From an uncultured Lachnospiraceae bacterium (GTDB lineage: Bacteria > Bacillota > Clostridia > Lachnospirales > Lachnospiraceae): a stretch of DNA of 17,993 nt. Below the pieces are notes generated by a model. It had not been told where the DNA came from and did not search any database. It was given only the letters and a program-made list of their open reading frames with translations. The position numbers and the translations under genes were made by a program. Each line of letters opens with the position of its first letter. Positions within the stretch are counted from its first letter, which is position 1. Shown piece by piece: positions 1-6,557 of this stretch. The stretch covers positions 1 through 17,993 of the forward strand of contig USDK01000053.1 of assembly GCA_900553355.1 (NCBI GenBank), read 5' to 3'.

Positions 1-809
1 GCCTGCTTCCCATTCTTATTTCCATTATTATCAGCCTGACCGACTGGAACGGGCTGGATGCGCTGAACTGGAAAACCCTGTCCGGACATTTTATCGGCCT
101 TGATAATTATATGAAAATCCTGACCACGGCAGAGTTCTGGAAGGTTCTGGGGCATACGCTGTATTATATCGTCCTTTACATTCCGCTCGTTTTTGTGGCG
201 GCCCTTGGAGTCGCTGTTATCTTAAACAAAAGCATGAAGGGAATCACCGTGTTCCGTATCATGTATTATATCCCGGTTCTGACCTCCTGGGTTGCGGCAA
301 GCCTGATTTGGAAATGGGTGTTAAGCCCCCAGTACGGGATCTTTAACCAGCTTCTATCATTTGTCGGAATTAAGGGACCGAGCTGGCTTACGAGTGAAGT
401 GTGGGCCATGCCGGCTATTGTGCTGGCTTCGGTGTGGAAGGACATGGGATTTTTCGGACTGTTTCTGCTCTCCGGGCTGAAAGCGATTGATGTAGGATAT
501 TACGAAGCGGCGAGAGTGGACGGCGCAGGAAAAAGCAAGCAGTTTTTCAGGATAACCCTTCCGCTTCTGACACCATCTATCTTTTTCTGCCTGATTATGT
601 CCCTGATCAATGCCTTCCAGCTTTTCCCTCAGGTAATGATCATGACGGAAGGCGGGCCGAACGGGGCGACCCAGGTTATGGTGGAACGGATTTATACATA
701 TGGCTTTAAGTACTTTAAGATGGGCTATGCATCGGCATATTCCTGGCTTCTGTTCATCATTATTTTTATCCTGACCGGCGTGCAGATGAAGCTGCAGACA
801 ACATTCTGA
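1..809 (+). CDS. Sugar ABC transporter permease, MalF/UgpA type (5' partial, 3' end chimeric)
   Basis: This is an inner-membrane permease subunit of a carbohydrate ABC importer. The reading frame is open from base 3, so the true start lies upstream; the ATG at 111 is internal, because the residues before it (a membrane segment followed by TDWNG and GLDNY) are typical of the family's N-terminal region. Several hydrophobic segments are visible. The cytoplasmic EAA loop, which contacts the ATPase, is seen as YYEAARVDGAGKSKQFF followed by ITLPLL, near bases 500-580. The C-terminus is odd: the family normally ends with a charged/aromatic tail after MKLQ, but here the frame stops after TTF. From about 785 the DNA encodes a Rho-like tail in another frame, so the last codons are probably not native. 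No ATPase, binding protein or partner permease follows, which supports a breakpoint. The family call is secure; the transported sugar is unknown. Confidence 0.9.
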   Translation, partial: LLPILISIIISLTDWNGLDALNWKTLSGHFIGLDNYMKILTTAEFWKVLGHTLYYIVLYIPLVFVAALGVAVILNKSMKGITVFRIMYYIPVLTSWVAASLIWKWVLSPQYGIFNQLLSFVGIKGPSWLTSEVWAMPAIVLASVWKDMGFFGLFLLSGLKAIDVGYYEAARVDGAGKSKQFFRITLPLLTPSIFFCLIMSLINAFQLFPQVMIMTEGGPNGATQVMVERIYTYGFKYFKMGYASAYSWLLFIIIFILTGVQMKLQTTF

Positions 810-877
810 ATATGTTCAGCAGGACCAGAAATAATGCAGAATTGATACAAATGGTAAAAAAGACAAAATTAATCTAG
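785..877 (+). pseudogene. rho: C-terminal remnant of transcription termination factor Rho
   Basis: Frame 2 reads DEAADNILNMFSRTRNNAEL followed by IQMVKKTKLI and a TAG at 875-877. This resembles the C-terminal helix of Rho, where a segment of the type 'nIL..fsrTrnN.Efi.mv' closes the protein. The gene immediately downstream is rpmE, and rho-rpmE is a conserved order in Firmicutes. No start or Rho ATPase domain precedes it in the window; upstream of ~785 the DNA codes for the ABC permease in another frame. About 16 nt around 782-797 could belong to either gene. It may be a genuine deletion remnant, or the real end of an intact rho wrongly joined to permease sequence during assembly. The identification rests on recall of the family and on synteny, not on an alignment. 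Confidence 0.7.
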
Positions 878-903
878 ACAAGAATTGACATTTATGCTAT
901 GAT
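875..903 (+). promoter_or_regulatory. Sigma-A type promoter for rpmE
   Basis: The -35 box TAGACA (875-880) and the -10 box TATGAT (898-903) are separated by 17 bp, with an extended -10 TG at 895-896. The -35 overlaps the stop codon of the Rho-like frame. The predicted start of transcription is near 910, giving a leader of about 70 nt. Confidence 0.65.
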
Positions 904-934
904 AATATAGCTGTTTAGAAAATGAACATTGATC

Positions 935-950
935 GCACTTATCAAAGTGC
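935..950 (+). promoter_or_regulatory. Small hairpin in the rpmE leader
   Basis: GCACTT (935-940) and AAGTGC (945-950) form a perfect 6-bp stem with the tetraloop ATCA, about 17 nt upstream of the Shine-Dalgarno sequence. It could be an mRNA stability or autoregulatory element, but nothing in the sequence proves a role. Confidence 0.3.
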
Positions 951-980
951 AGATGACAAAATAAAGAAGAGGTGAAAATC

Positions 981-1184
981 ATGAAAGAAGGAATCCATCC
1001 GGCATATCATCAGGCAACTGTAACTTGTAACTGTGGAAACACATTTGTAACAGGATCTACCAGTGAAGATATCCACGTTGAGATCTGTTCCAAATGCCAT
1101 CCGTTCTATACCGGACAGCAGAAAGCTGCACAGGCTCGCGGCCGTGTAGATAAGTTCAATAAGAAATACGGAATGGGCAAATAA
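981..1184 (+). CDS. rpmE: Ribosomal protein bL31, zinc-binding form
   Basis: Large ribosomal subunit protein L31, 67 residues, the usual size. The N-terminus MKEGIHPAYHQ and the zinc ligands C16/C18 (CNC) and C36/C39 (CSKC) mark it as the zinc-containing paralogue, not the zinc-free form made under zinc limitation. The start is ATG 981, preceded by AAGAGGTG at 967-974; a GTG at 972 lies inside that ribosome binding site and would add residues absent from the family. It has its own promoter and terminator. In Firmicutes it normally follows rho, and here a Rho-like tail ends about 100 nt upstream. Confidence 0.97.
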   Translation: MKEGIHPAYHQATVTCNCGNTFVTGSTSEDIHVEICSKCHPFYTGQQKAAQARGRVDKFNKKYGMGK

Positions 1185-1197
1185 GCTTACAAGAGTC

Positions 1198-1235
1198 GGG
1201 TTGAGGTTTTACTTAAATCTCAACCCTTTGTTTTG
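1198..1235 (+). terminator. Rho-independent terminator of rpmE
   Basis: A 12-bp stem (1198-1209 with 1215-1226, one G-T wobble) with a 5-nt loop is followed by a T-rich tract at 1227-1234. It lies 14 nt after the rpmE stop, so the next gene needs read-through or its own promoter; I see no convincing promoter in the short gap. Confidence 0.9.
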
Positions 1236-1274
1236 TATAACATTTTTTACACAGATATTCAGGAGGAGACCGGC

Positions 1275-2213
1275 ATGAAGTCATCAAACATCGGCGGACA
1301 GGCGGTGCTGGAAGGTATCATGATGAAGCATAAAGATGAATATGCGGTGGCGGTGCGCAAACCAGATGGTGAGATTGTTGTAGAGAAAGATACATACCGC
1401 AGCATCACGGGAAATGCAAAAGCATTGACACAGATCCCTTTTGTCAGGGGAATCTTTAATTTTATAGATTCCATGATCCTGGGAATCAAGACGTTGACTT
1501 ATTCGGCTTCTTTTTTTGAAGAAGAAGAACCGGAAAAAGAGATGACAGAAGAAGAGGCCAGGAAGCAGGAAACCATGGAAAAATGGATGATGCGTGGGAC
1601 GGTGGTATTTTCAGTAGTGATCGCAGTGGCGATTTTTATGGTGCTTCCCTATTTTCTTTCCTCTTTTCTGGAGCCCAGAATCCCCTCTTATCACGTGAGG
1701 ACAGTGATCGAAGGTGTGATCCGGATTGGTATTTTTGTACTGTATGTACTTTTGATTTCGCGGATGGAGGATATCCAGAGAACTTTTATGTACCACGGGG
1801 CAGAGCATAAATGTATCAACTGCATTGAACATGGTCTGCCGCTGACGGTGGAGAATGTAAGGGTCAGTTCCAGGCAGCATAAACGCTGCGGTACCAGCTT
1901 CTTATTCTTTGTGCTGGCCATCAGTATTATATTGTTATTTTTGATCCAGGTGGAGTCTACGGGAATGAGGGTATTGATCCGGATCCTGCTATTGCCGGTG
2001 ATTGCCGGTATTTCCTATGAAGTGCTGAAGCTGGCGGGGAATACAGATAATCCGGTGATCAATCTTTTAAGCAAACCTGGACTTGCCATCCAGAAGCTGA
2101 CGACGAAGGAGCCGGATGACCGCATGATCGAAGTGGCGATCCAGGCGGTGGAAGCGGTGTTTGATTGGAGAGCATATGAACGAGAAAATTTTGACACTGC
2201 AGGAGATTTATAG
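1275..2213 (+). CDS. DUF1385 family membrane protein (YqhQ-like)
   Basis: A 312-aa integral membrane protein of the DUF1385 family; its biochemical role is unknown to me. The N-terminus has the family signature IGGQAVLEGIMMKHKDEYAV. A charged stretch rich in Glu (about residues 78-100) is followed by a hydrophobic hairpin. Then come the conserved motifs YHGAEHKCIN and RQHKRCGTSF, whose His, Glu and Cys residues could bind metal, and two more membrane segments. The start is ATG 1275, set by a perfect AGGAGG at 1261-1266; an in-frame TTG at 1233 lies in the rpmE terminator and is rejected. The end overlaps the start of prmC by 38 nt, so translation of the two is probably coupled. DUF1385 - prmC - prfA is a recurrent order in Clostridia. 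Confidence 0.9.
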   Translation: MKSSNIGGQAVLEGIMMKHKDEYAVAVRKPDGEIVVEKDTYRSITGNAKALTQIPFVRGIFNFIDSMILGIKTLTYSASFFEEEEPEKEMTEEEARKQETMEKWMMRGTVVFSVVIAVAIFMVLPYFLSSFLEPRIPSYHVRTVIEGVIRIGIFVLYVLLISRMEDIQRTFMYHGAEHKCINCIEHGLPLTVENVRVSSRQHKRCGTSFLFFVLAISIILLFLIQVESTGMRVLIRILLLPVIAGISYEVLKLAGNTDNPVINLLSKPGLAIQKLTTKEPDDRMIEVAIQAVEAVFDWRAYERENFDTAGDL

Positions 2214-3030
2214 AGAAGGCGCACAGATTCTTCAGGCCGCCGGGATTGAAGAGGCGAAGCTGGATGCCTGGTATCTTCTGGAATATGTGACAGGCGTAAG
2301 CAGGGCTCTTTATTATGGAGAGCCGGAACGCAAAGTATCAGAAGAGCAGGCAGAGCGTTACCGGGAGTATATCCGGAGGCGTTCCGGTCATGTTCCTCTT
2401 CAGCATATTACCGGAGAACAGGAATTTATGGGATATTCCTTTCTGGTGAACCCGGATGTGCTGATTCCCAGGCAGGACACGGAGACGCTGGTGGAGGAGG
2501 CCCTGAAAGTGACAGCTTCGGGTATGAAAGTGCTTGATATGTGTACGGGCTCCGGCTGTATTCTGATCAGCCTGATGAAGCTGTGCCCGGGACTTTCGGG
2601 GACGGGATGTGACATATCTGAAAAGGCGTTAAAGACGGCCCGGGAAAATGCCGGAAGGCTGGGCGTGGAGGCAAAATGGATCCAGAGTGATCTGTTTGAT
2701 AAGATCCCGTCAGGAAGATTTGACCTGATCCTGTCAAATCCTCCTTATATCCGGACTGATGTGATCCAGGGACTTCAGGAGGAAGTCAGACTTCATGATC
2801 CGTGGATTGCACTGGACGGAAAAGAAGACGGGCTGTATTTTTACCGGAGAATCACAAAAGACAGCGCCGACAGGATCAACAGAGGAGGCACGCTGATGTT
2901 TGAAATTGGCTTTGACCAGGCAAAGGACGTGTCTGAAATAATGAAAGAGGCCGGATATACTCAGATTCAGGTAAAAAAAGACCTAGCAGGTCTTGACCGT
3001 GTGGTAACAGGAAGGTACAATAAAGAATAG
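2176..3030 (+). CDS. prmC: Peptide chain release factor N(5)-glutamine methyltransferase
   Basis: PrmC uses S-adenosylmethionine to methylate the Gln of the GGQ motif in release factors RF1 and RF2, raising termination efficiency. The protein is 284 aa, normal for the family. An N-terminal helical domain (about 1-90) recognises the release factor. The SAM-binding motif D121-M-C-T-G-S-G-C follows, and the catalytic NPPY motif, which holds the target glutamine, is at residues 188-191. The start ATG 2176 lies inside the DUF1385 gene, with GGAGAG just before it (a tight spacing) and an N-terminus that fits the family; an in-frame TTG at 2161 would add five residues without support. Its substrate, RF1, is encoded 34 nt downstream. 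Confidence 0.96.
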   Translation: MNEKILTLQEIYREGAQILQAAGIEEAKLDAWYLLEYVTGVSRALYYGEPERKVSEEQAERYREYIRRRSGHVPLQHITGEQEFMGYSFLVNPDVLIPRQDTETLVEEALKVTASGMKVLDMCTGSGCILISLMKLCPGLSGTGCDISEKALKTARENAGRLGVEAKWIQSDLFDKIPSGRFDLILSNPPYIRTDVIQGLQEEVRLHDPWIALDGKEDGLYFYRRITKDSADRINRGGTLMFEIGFDQAKDVSEIMKEAGYTQIQVKKDLAGLDRVVTGRYNKE

Positions 3031-3064
3031 TGTCCAAACAGACCATGTACAAGGAGGAAGAGGC

Positions 3065-4135
3065 ATGTTTGATAAATTAGAAGATCTGGTAGTTCGTCTG
3101 GAAGAAATTTTGAGCGAACTGCAGGAGCCGGATGTGGCAAATGATCAGGAGCGCTTCCGGAAATTGATGAAAGAGCAGAATGAGCTGACACCGATCGTAG
3201 AAGCTTATCAAGAATATAAATCCTGCAAACAGGCAATCGACGATAGTTTGCAGATGCTGGAAGAAGAGACAGATGAAGAAATGCGGGAGCTGGCAAAAGA
3301 AGAGCTGAATAATTCTAAGGCCAGGGTGGAAGAGCTGGAACATGAATTGAAGATCCTTCTTCTTCCGAAAGATCCTAATGATGAGAAAAACGTAATCGTA
3401 GAGATCCGCGCCGGCGCCGGAGGAGACGAGGCAGCCTTGTTTGCAGCAGAAATCTACCGCATGTATCTTCACTATGCAGAGAGCCAGCACTGGAAGGTAG
3501 AGCTGGTAGAGTGTGAGGAAATTGGTATCGGGGGTATGAAGAACGTTACCTTTATGATTAATGGAAAGGGTGCATATTCCGTGATGAAATATGAATCCGG
3601 TGTCCATCGTGTACAGAGAGTTCCGGAGACAGAATCCGGCGGCAGGATCCATACATCCACCATTACTGTAGCCGTGATGCCGGAGGCAGAGGATGTGGAT
3701 ATCCATATTGATGAGAAGGATATTCGTATTGATGTAATGCGTGCGTCCGGAAATGGTGGACAGTGCGTCAATACTACCGATTCCGCTGTGCGTCTGACCC
3801 ATTACCCGACAGGTATTGTGATCTACAGCCAGACAGAAAAGTCACAGCTCCAGAACAAAGAAAAAGCTTTCGCCCTGCTGCGTGCAAAACTTTACGATCT
3901 GGAATGCCAGAAACGTCATGATGCAGAAGCAGAGGCAAGAAAGAGCCAGATCGGAACCGGCGACCGTTCCGAAAAAATCCGTACCTACAACTTCCCACAG
4001 GGCCGCGTCACTGATCACCGTATCGGCCTGACCCTGTATAAACTGGATAAAATCATGAACGGAGATATCCAGGAGATCATCGACGCCTGCATCGCCGCCG
4101 ACCAGGCCGCCAAACTCGCAAACATGAACGAATAG
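3065..4135 (+). CDS. prfA: Peptide chain release factor 1
   Basis: RF1 recognises UAA and UAG stop codons and triggers peptide release. It is 356 aa, full length. Visible hallmarks are the codon-recognition tripeptide P187-E-T189 (a PxT form, typical of RF1 as opposed to the SPF of RF2), the catalytic G231-G-Q233 motif methylated by PrmC, and the C-terminal region with DRSEKIRTYNFPQGRVTDHR. AGGAGG at 3052-3057 precedes ATG 3065. The last codons and the stop lie within a 16-bp sequence (4129-4144) that recurs inverted at 4540-4555, so the 3' end of the gene doubles as one arm of a repeat structure. Confidence 0.98.
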   Translation: MFDKLEDLVVRLEEILSELQEPDVANDQERFRKLMKEQNELTPIVEAYQEYKSCKQAIDDSLQMLEEETDEEMRELAKEELNNSKARVEELEHELKILLLPKDPNDEKNVIVEIRAGAGGDEAALFAAEIYRMYLHYAESQHWKVELVECEEIGIGGMKNVTFMINGKGAYSVMKYESGVHRVQRVPETESGGRIHTSTITVAVMPEAEDVDIHIDEKDIRIDVMRASGNGGQCVNTTDSAVRLTHYPTGIVIYSQTEKSQLQNKEKAFALLRAKLYDLECQKRHDAEAEARKSQIGTGDRSEKIRTYNFPQGRVTDHRIGLTLYKLDKIMNGDIQEIIDACIAADQAAKLANMNE

Positions 4136-4144
4136 CACGAACGC
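4129..4144 (+). repeat. Left arm of 16-bp inverted repeat, containing the prfA stop codon
   Basis: CGAATAGCACGAACGC is the exact reverse complement of 4540-4555. It covers the last codon and stop of prfA. A 14-bp part of it (through GAATAGCACGAAC) is also the reverse complement of the sequence that follows repeat copy 1 (4254-4267). Confidence 0.85.
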
Positions 4145-4205
4145 AAAAGCAAAAAGGGACTCTGGAACCATGCTTGCATGAGTTTCAGAGTCCCTTTCTG
4201 CTTTT
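4145..4205 (+). terminator. Long terminator hairpin of the prfA transcript
   Basis: A near-continuous stem runs from AAAAGC at 4145 to GCTTTT at 4205. The core is a perfect AAAGGGACTCTG (4153-4164) paired with CAGAGTCCCTTT (4186-4197), topped by CATG/CATG. The T-rich 3' arm is consistent with intrinsic termination, and the A-rich 5' arm means it could also work in the reverse direction. Confidence 0.85.
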
Positions 4206-4217
4206 ATGTGAGTCAAA

Positions 4218-4546
4218 CGAACACCGAGATGGAGCAAAGCGGAATCGAGGTGGTGTTCGTGCTATTCGGGAAAGGAAAAGTCAAACGAACACCGAGATGA
4301 AGCGAAGCGGAATCGAGGTGGCGTTCGCCGTTTGTTGTTGAAGGCATGTGGGTCAAACGAACACCGAGATGAAGCGAAGCGGAATCGAGGTGAGCGTTCG
4401 CCGTTTGTTGTTGAAGGCATGTGAGTGTAAACGAACACCGAGATGGAGCGAAGCGGAATCGAGGTGGCGTTCGCCGTTTGTTGTTGAAGGTATGTGAGTC
4501 AAACGAACACCGAGATGGAGCAAAGCGGAATCGAGGTGAGCGTTCG
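4218..4546 (+). repeat. Tandem array of five ~42-bp imperfect palindromes
   Basis: Copies lie at 4218-4259, 4286-4327, 4358-4400, 4432-4473 and 4504-4546, at a period of 68-74 bp. Each begins CGAACACCGAGAT and ends ATCGAGGTG plus a GTTCG-type 3' end. The ends pair (CGAAC with GTTCG, CACC with GGTG, GAT with ATC), with facing GA/GA mismatches between stems. The centre is GCGAAGC in copies 2-4 and GCAAAGC in copies 1 and 5. Copies 2-4 are followed by the same spacer (CCGTTTGTTGTTGAAGG...), while the outer copies 1 and 5 are followed by TGCTATTCGGG. The layout is therefore symmetric: two outer copies around three inner ones. Nothing suggests CRISPR, since the spacers are themselves repeated. Reading frames across it are artefacts of the repeat. 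Confidence 0.92.
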
Positions 4547-4555
4547 TGCTATTCG
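4540..4555 (+). repeat. Right arm of 16-bp inverted repeat
   Basis: GCGTTCGTGCTATTCG is the exact reverse complement of 4129-4144. The pair brackets the prfA terminator and the palindrome array, a block of about 427 bp. Confidence 0.85.
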
Positions 4556-4566
4556 GGGACATTTCG

Positions 4567-4595
4567 TTGACATCCGTTCCCCTTCCTGTTATAAT
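4567..4595 (+). promoter_or_regulatory. Near-ideal sigma-A promoter upstream of the Rpn-family gene
   Basis: TTGACA (4567-4572), a 17-bp spacer and TATAAT (4590-4595), with an extended -10 TG at 4587-4588. Both hexamers match consensus exactly. It starts 12 bp after the inverted-repeat arm. Transcription from about 4602 would give a ~178-nt leader before the ATG at 4780, in which I recognise no riboswitch or hairpin of known class. Confidence 0.8.
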
Positions 4596-4779
4596 CCATT
4601 CAAAGTTGACACTTCTAAGAATTTCTGATTTCTTACAGTCACATGTTATCATCCGCAGAATCGCGGAACATTCAATCCCAAAAGAAGCTTATGTTTTAAA
4701 GGGCCGGGACATCTTAAGAATTTTCTGGAAATCTCCTTGGCTTTTTAGGCAAAAAGCAATACAATGAAAGGAGAAACAG

Positions 4780-5691
4780 ATGGAAAAAAAGAATATTGAA
4801 GAGCTGAACCTATTGGACGATTTTCTTATGGGCACGGTGCTTAGTTATCCAAGGATCGGGCCAGAAGTCTGCAGGAAGATGATATCCATTATCCTGCACC
4901 GGGAAATCCGGGAGGTCCGGATCGTTCCGCAAAAGGTATATTTTGGAGCCGACACGGACAAACACGGGATCCGGCTGGATGTATATGCGGAAGAAACACG
5001 GGAAGATGATGTAGACACGGTATATGATATTGAGCCTGACAAAAGTAAAGGAGAGATGAGGCTTGCCCTCCCCAGGCGGACACGCTTTTATCATGCCAAG
5101 ATCGATGCGGACAGCCTGGCATCAGGAGAAGACTATGCGCAGCTGAAAAATGTCACGGTCATTTTTATTTCTCCCTATGATCCCTTCGGGTTGAATCGTA
5201 TGATATATACAATAAAGAATACCTGTGTGGAAGAACCGGATATGCCATATGAAGACGGCATGCAGACACTGTTTCTCTATACAAGAGGCAGCAAAGGAAA
5301 TCCACCGGAGGAACTTCAAAGACTTTTGCACTACCTGGAAGATTCCAGAGAAGAGAATGCCCTGTATGGGGAGCTTAAAGAGATTCACAGGATGGTTCAG
5401 CAGGTCAAGAAGGACAGGGAGGTGTCACTGGAATATATGAAGATTTTTGAACGAGAGCGAATGATCAGAGAAGAGGGCCGTGAAGAAGGATATGTGAGTG
5501 GAGAGGAAGCGGCAAAGATTGGGATCATCCGCAGAAAAATAGAAAAAGGTCTGTCAGCTCCGGAGATTGCAGAAATGCTGGAGGCAGAAGAATCATATGT
5601 CAAAGAGGTGATACAATTGCTGGAGGAAAACCGAGAAGCGTCAGATCTTGAGATTGCCAGAAAGAAGCTGGGGATAGAAGAAGATAAATGA
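4780..5691 (+). CDS. Rpn-family PD-(D/E)XK nuclease / transposase-like protein
   Basis: A 303-aa protein resembling the Rpn (recombination-promoting nuclease) / PD-(D/E)XK 'transposase' family common in Clostridia. Family signatures in order: LLDDFLMGTVL near the N-terminus, VYFGADTDKHGIRLDVYAEE with the presumed catalytic D67, YDIEPDK around E85, PRRTRFYHAKIDADSLASGE, and VIFISPYDPFG. The C-terminal third is charged and helical and ends in a small helix-turn-helix-like segment (KGLSAPEIAEMLEAEESYVK), also typical. In most relatives the second acidic motif reads IEMQ; here it is IEPD, so the active site may be altered. AAAGGAG at 4767-4773 precedes the ATG. It sits beside the palindrome array and has its own strong promoter. 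Known members cleave DNA and promote RecA-independent recombination; activity here is inference. Confidence 0.82.
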   Translation: MEKKNIEELNLLDDFLMGTVLSYPRIGPEVCRKMISIILHREIREVRIVPQKVYFGADTDKHGIRLDVYAEETREDDVDTVYDIEPDKSKGEMRLALPRRTRFYHAKIDADSLASGEDYAQLKNVTVIFISPYDPFGLNRMIYTIKNTCVEEPDMPYEDGMQTLFLYTRGSKGNPPEELQRLLHYLEDSREENALYGELKEIHRMVQQVKKDREVSLEYMKIFERERMIREEGREEGYVSGEEAAKIGIIRRKIEKGLSAPEIAEMLEAEESYVKEVIQLLEENREASDLEIARKKLGIEEDK

Positions 5692-5704
5692 AGTACAGCA
5701 TAAT

Positions 5705-5752
5705 AGAAGGTGCATGATTTCCATAGATTGGTATGGATATCATGCACCTTCT
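5705..5752. terminator. Hairpin between convergent genes
   Basis: A perfect 14-bp stem, AGAAGGTGCATGAT (5705-5718) with ATCATGCACCTTCT (5739-5752), plus an inner CCATA/TATGG helix. It lies between the stops of two converging genes. No run of T follows on either strand, so it is a weak intrinsic terminator at best but well placed to act in both directions. Confidence 0.5.
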
Positions 5753-5758
5753 GCATAT

Positions 5759-6475
5759 CTATAGATCCCGAAATACAAAGGTTTCGTTTTCTTTTTCTAT
5801 TTTTACGATCTGATCTTTATAAGCAGCACCTTCTGGTGATGCCAGGAACCGGTCCGTAACAGAATAATCCTTCCAGAAGTGCATTGGAAAAGCATGGGAT
5901 GTCTGGGTGTGTTCCAGAATGTACAGCATTCCTTTATCATACCATTCTTCCTGTCTGGGATCTAAAGGGAGAAAGGCGGCATAAAGATTCAGCCCTAACA
6001 GAGGACGGGTATATTTTTTGAAGTTTGCAGTCATATTATTGTTATACTGCCGGGATTCCTCTTTCCACACCCACCAGTTCAGATCCCCGGCGTGATAGAT
6101 CCATTTTTCATGAAAACGGATCAGAAATGCTACGCCAAAATCTGTAGAGTGCAGAGTCTGAATCTGAAAATTTTCCGGGCCGGCGGAAAGGGTCAGTTGT
6201 TCGCCTGGACGCATTGTATAGAGTGCCCTGGGAAGATTCTTTGGTTTCCTGTGGCGGATCACATCATGGGATAAGATGTAAGAGATGCCTGCAGGTGCCC
6301 GGAGATCAAAAATGGCCGGATTAAAGTGATCTGCATGAAAATGAGAAACAAATACAAACAGGGGTTTCCCTTCCGGAACGGGCGGAAGAGATCCTTCGTA
6401 GTAGTCAAACAGCCAGATACATTCCGGCCATTCCAGCCAAAAACCACTGTGTCCAATATATGTTACTTTTAGCAT
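5759..6475 (-). CDS. Metallo-beta-lactamase-fold hydrolase (UlaG-like)
   Basis: A 238-aa cytoplasmic protein of the metallo-beta-lactamase superfamily, closest in character to the UlaG/COG2220 group that includes lactonases and phosphodiesterases. It opens with the family's MLKVTYIGHSGFWLE. The metal motif is H45-x-H47-x-D49-H50 (SHFHADHF), and a later Asp sits in YHAGDLNWW. A C-terminal His-containing segment (FPMHFWKDY) probably completes the site. The start chosen is ATG at 6475 on the minus strand, with AAAGGAA six bases before it; an in-frame ATG at 6502 would add nine residues with no ribosome binding site. It is divergent from the bsh-like gene and has its own promoter. The substrate cannot be told from sequence. 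Confidence 0.88.
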   Translation of the reverse strand: MLKVTYIGHSGFWLEWPECIWLFDYYEGSLPPVPEGKPLFVFVSHFHADHFNPAIFDLRAPAGISYILSHDVIRHRKPKNLPRALYTMRPGEQLTLSAGPENFQIQTLHSTDFGVAFLIRFHEKWIYHAGDLNWWVWKEESRQYNNNMTANFKKYTRPLLGLNLYAAFLPLDPRQEEWYDKGMLYILEHTQTSHAFPMHFWKDYSVTDRFLASPEGAAYKDQIVKIEKENETFVFRDL

Positions 6476-6510
6476 AATCGTTTCCTTTCTTAAATGAATC
6501 ATTAAATCCT

Positions 6511-6539
6511 ATTTTATCCTGAACAGCAGGAAAAGACAA
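6511..6539 (-). promoter_or_regulatory. Promoter of the metallo-beta-lactamase-fold gene
   Basis: On the minus strand TTGTCT (6534-6539) and TAAAAT (6511-6516) are separated by exactly 17 bp, about 36 nt upstream of the start codon. The facing plus-strand promoter for the bsh-like operon could not be identified in the same 80-bp gap. Confidence 0.6.
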
Positions 6540-6557
6540 GGTATCAGGAGGTTAAAG

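Noticed and set aside
972..980. GTG start for rpmE
   Set aside because: The GTG is part of the AAGAGGTG ribosome binding site; L31 proteins begin at the following ATG (981).
4218..4546. CRISPR array
   Set aside because: The intervals between repeats are themselves nearly identical, the repeats are 42 bp imperfect palindromes, and no cas gene is nearby.
4353..4652. 99-codon minus-strand frame with an internally repeated peptide (LHLGVRL)
   Set aside because: The peptide repetition simply reflects the DNA palindrome array; there is no ribosome binding site or family similarity.
4737..4765. Second promoter (TTGGCT / TACAAT) just before the Rpn-family gene
   Set aside because: The start of transcription would fall in the ribosome binding site of the gene, leaving no usable leader.
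4546..4767. 73-codon plus-strand reading frame downstream of the palindrome array
   Set aside because: It begins inside the inverted-repeat arm, spans the strong promoter and leader of the next gene, has no ribosome binding site and resembles no protein.
6476..6557. Plus-strand promoter for the bsh-like operon
   Set aside because: No pair of hexamers with sensible spacing was convincing; only the minus-strand promoter of the divergent gene is clear.
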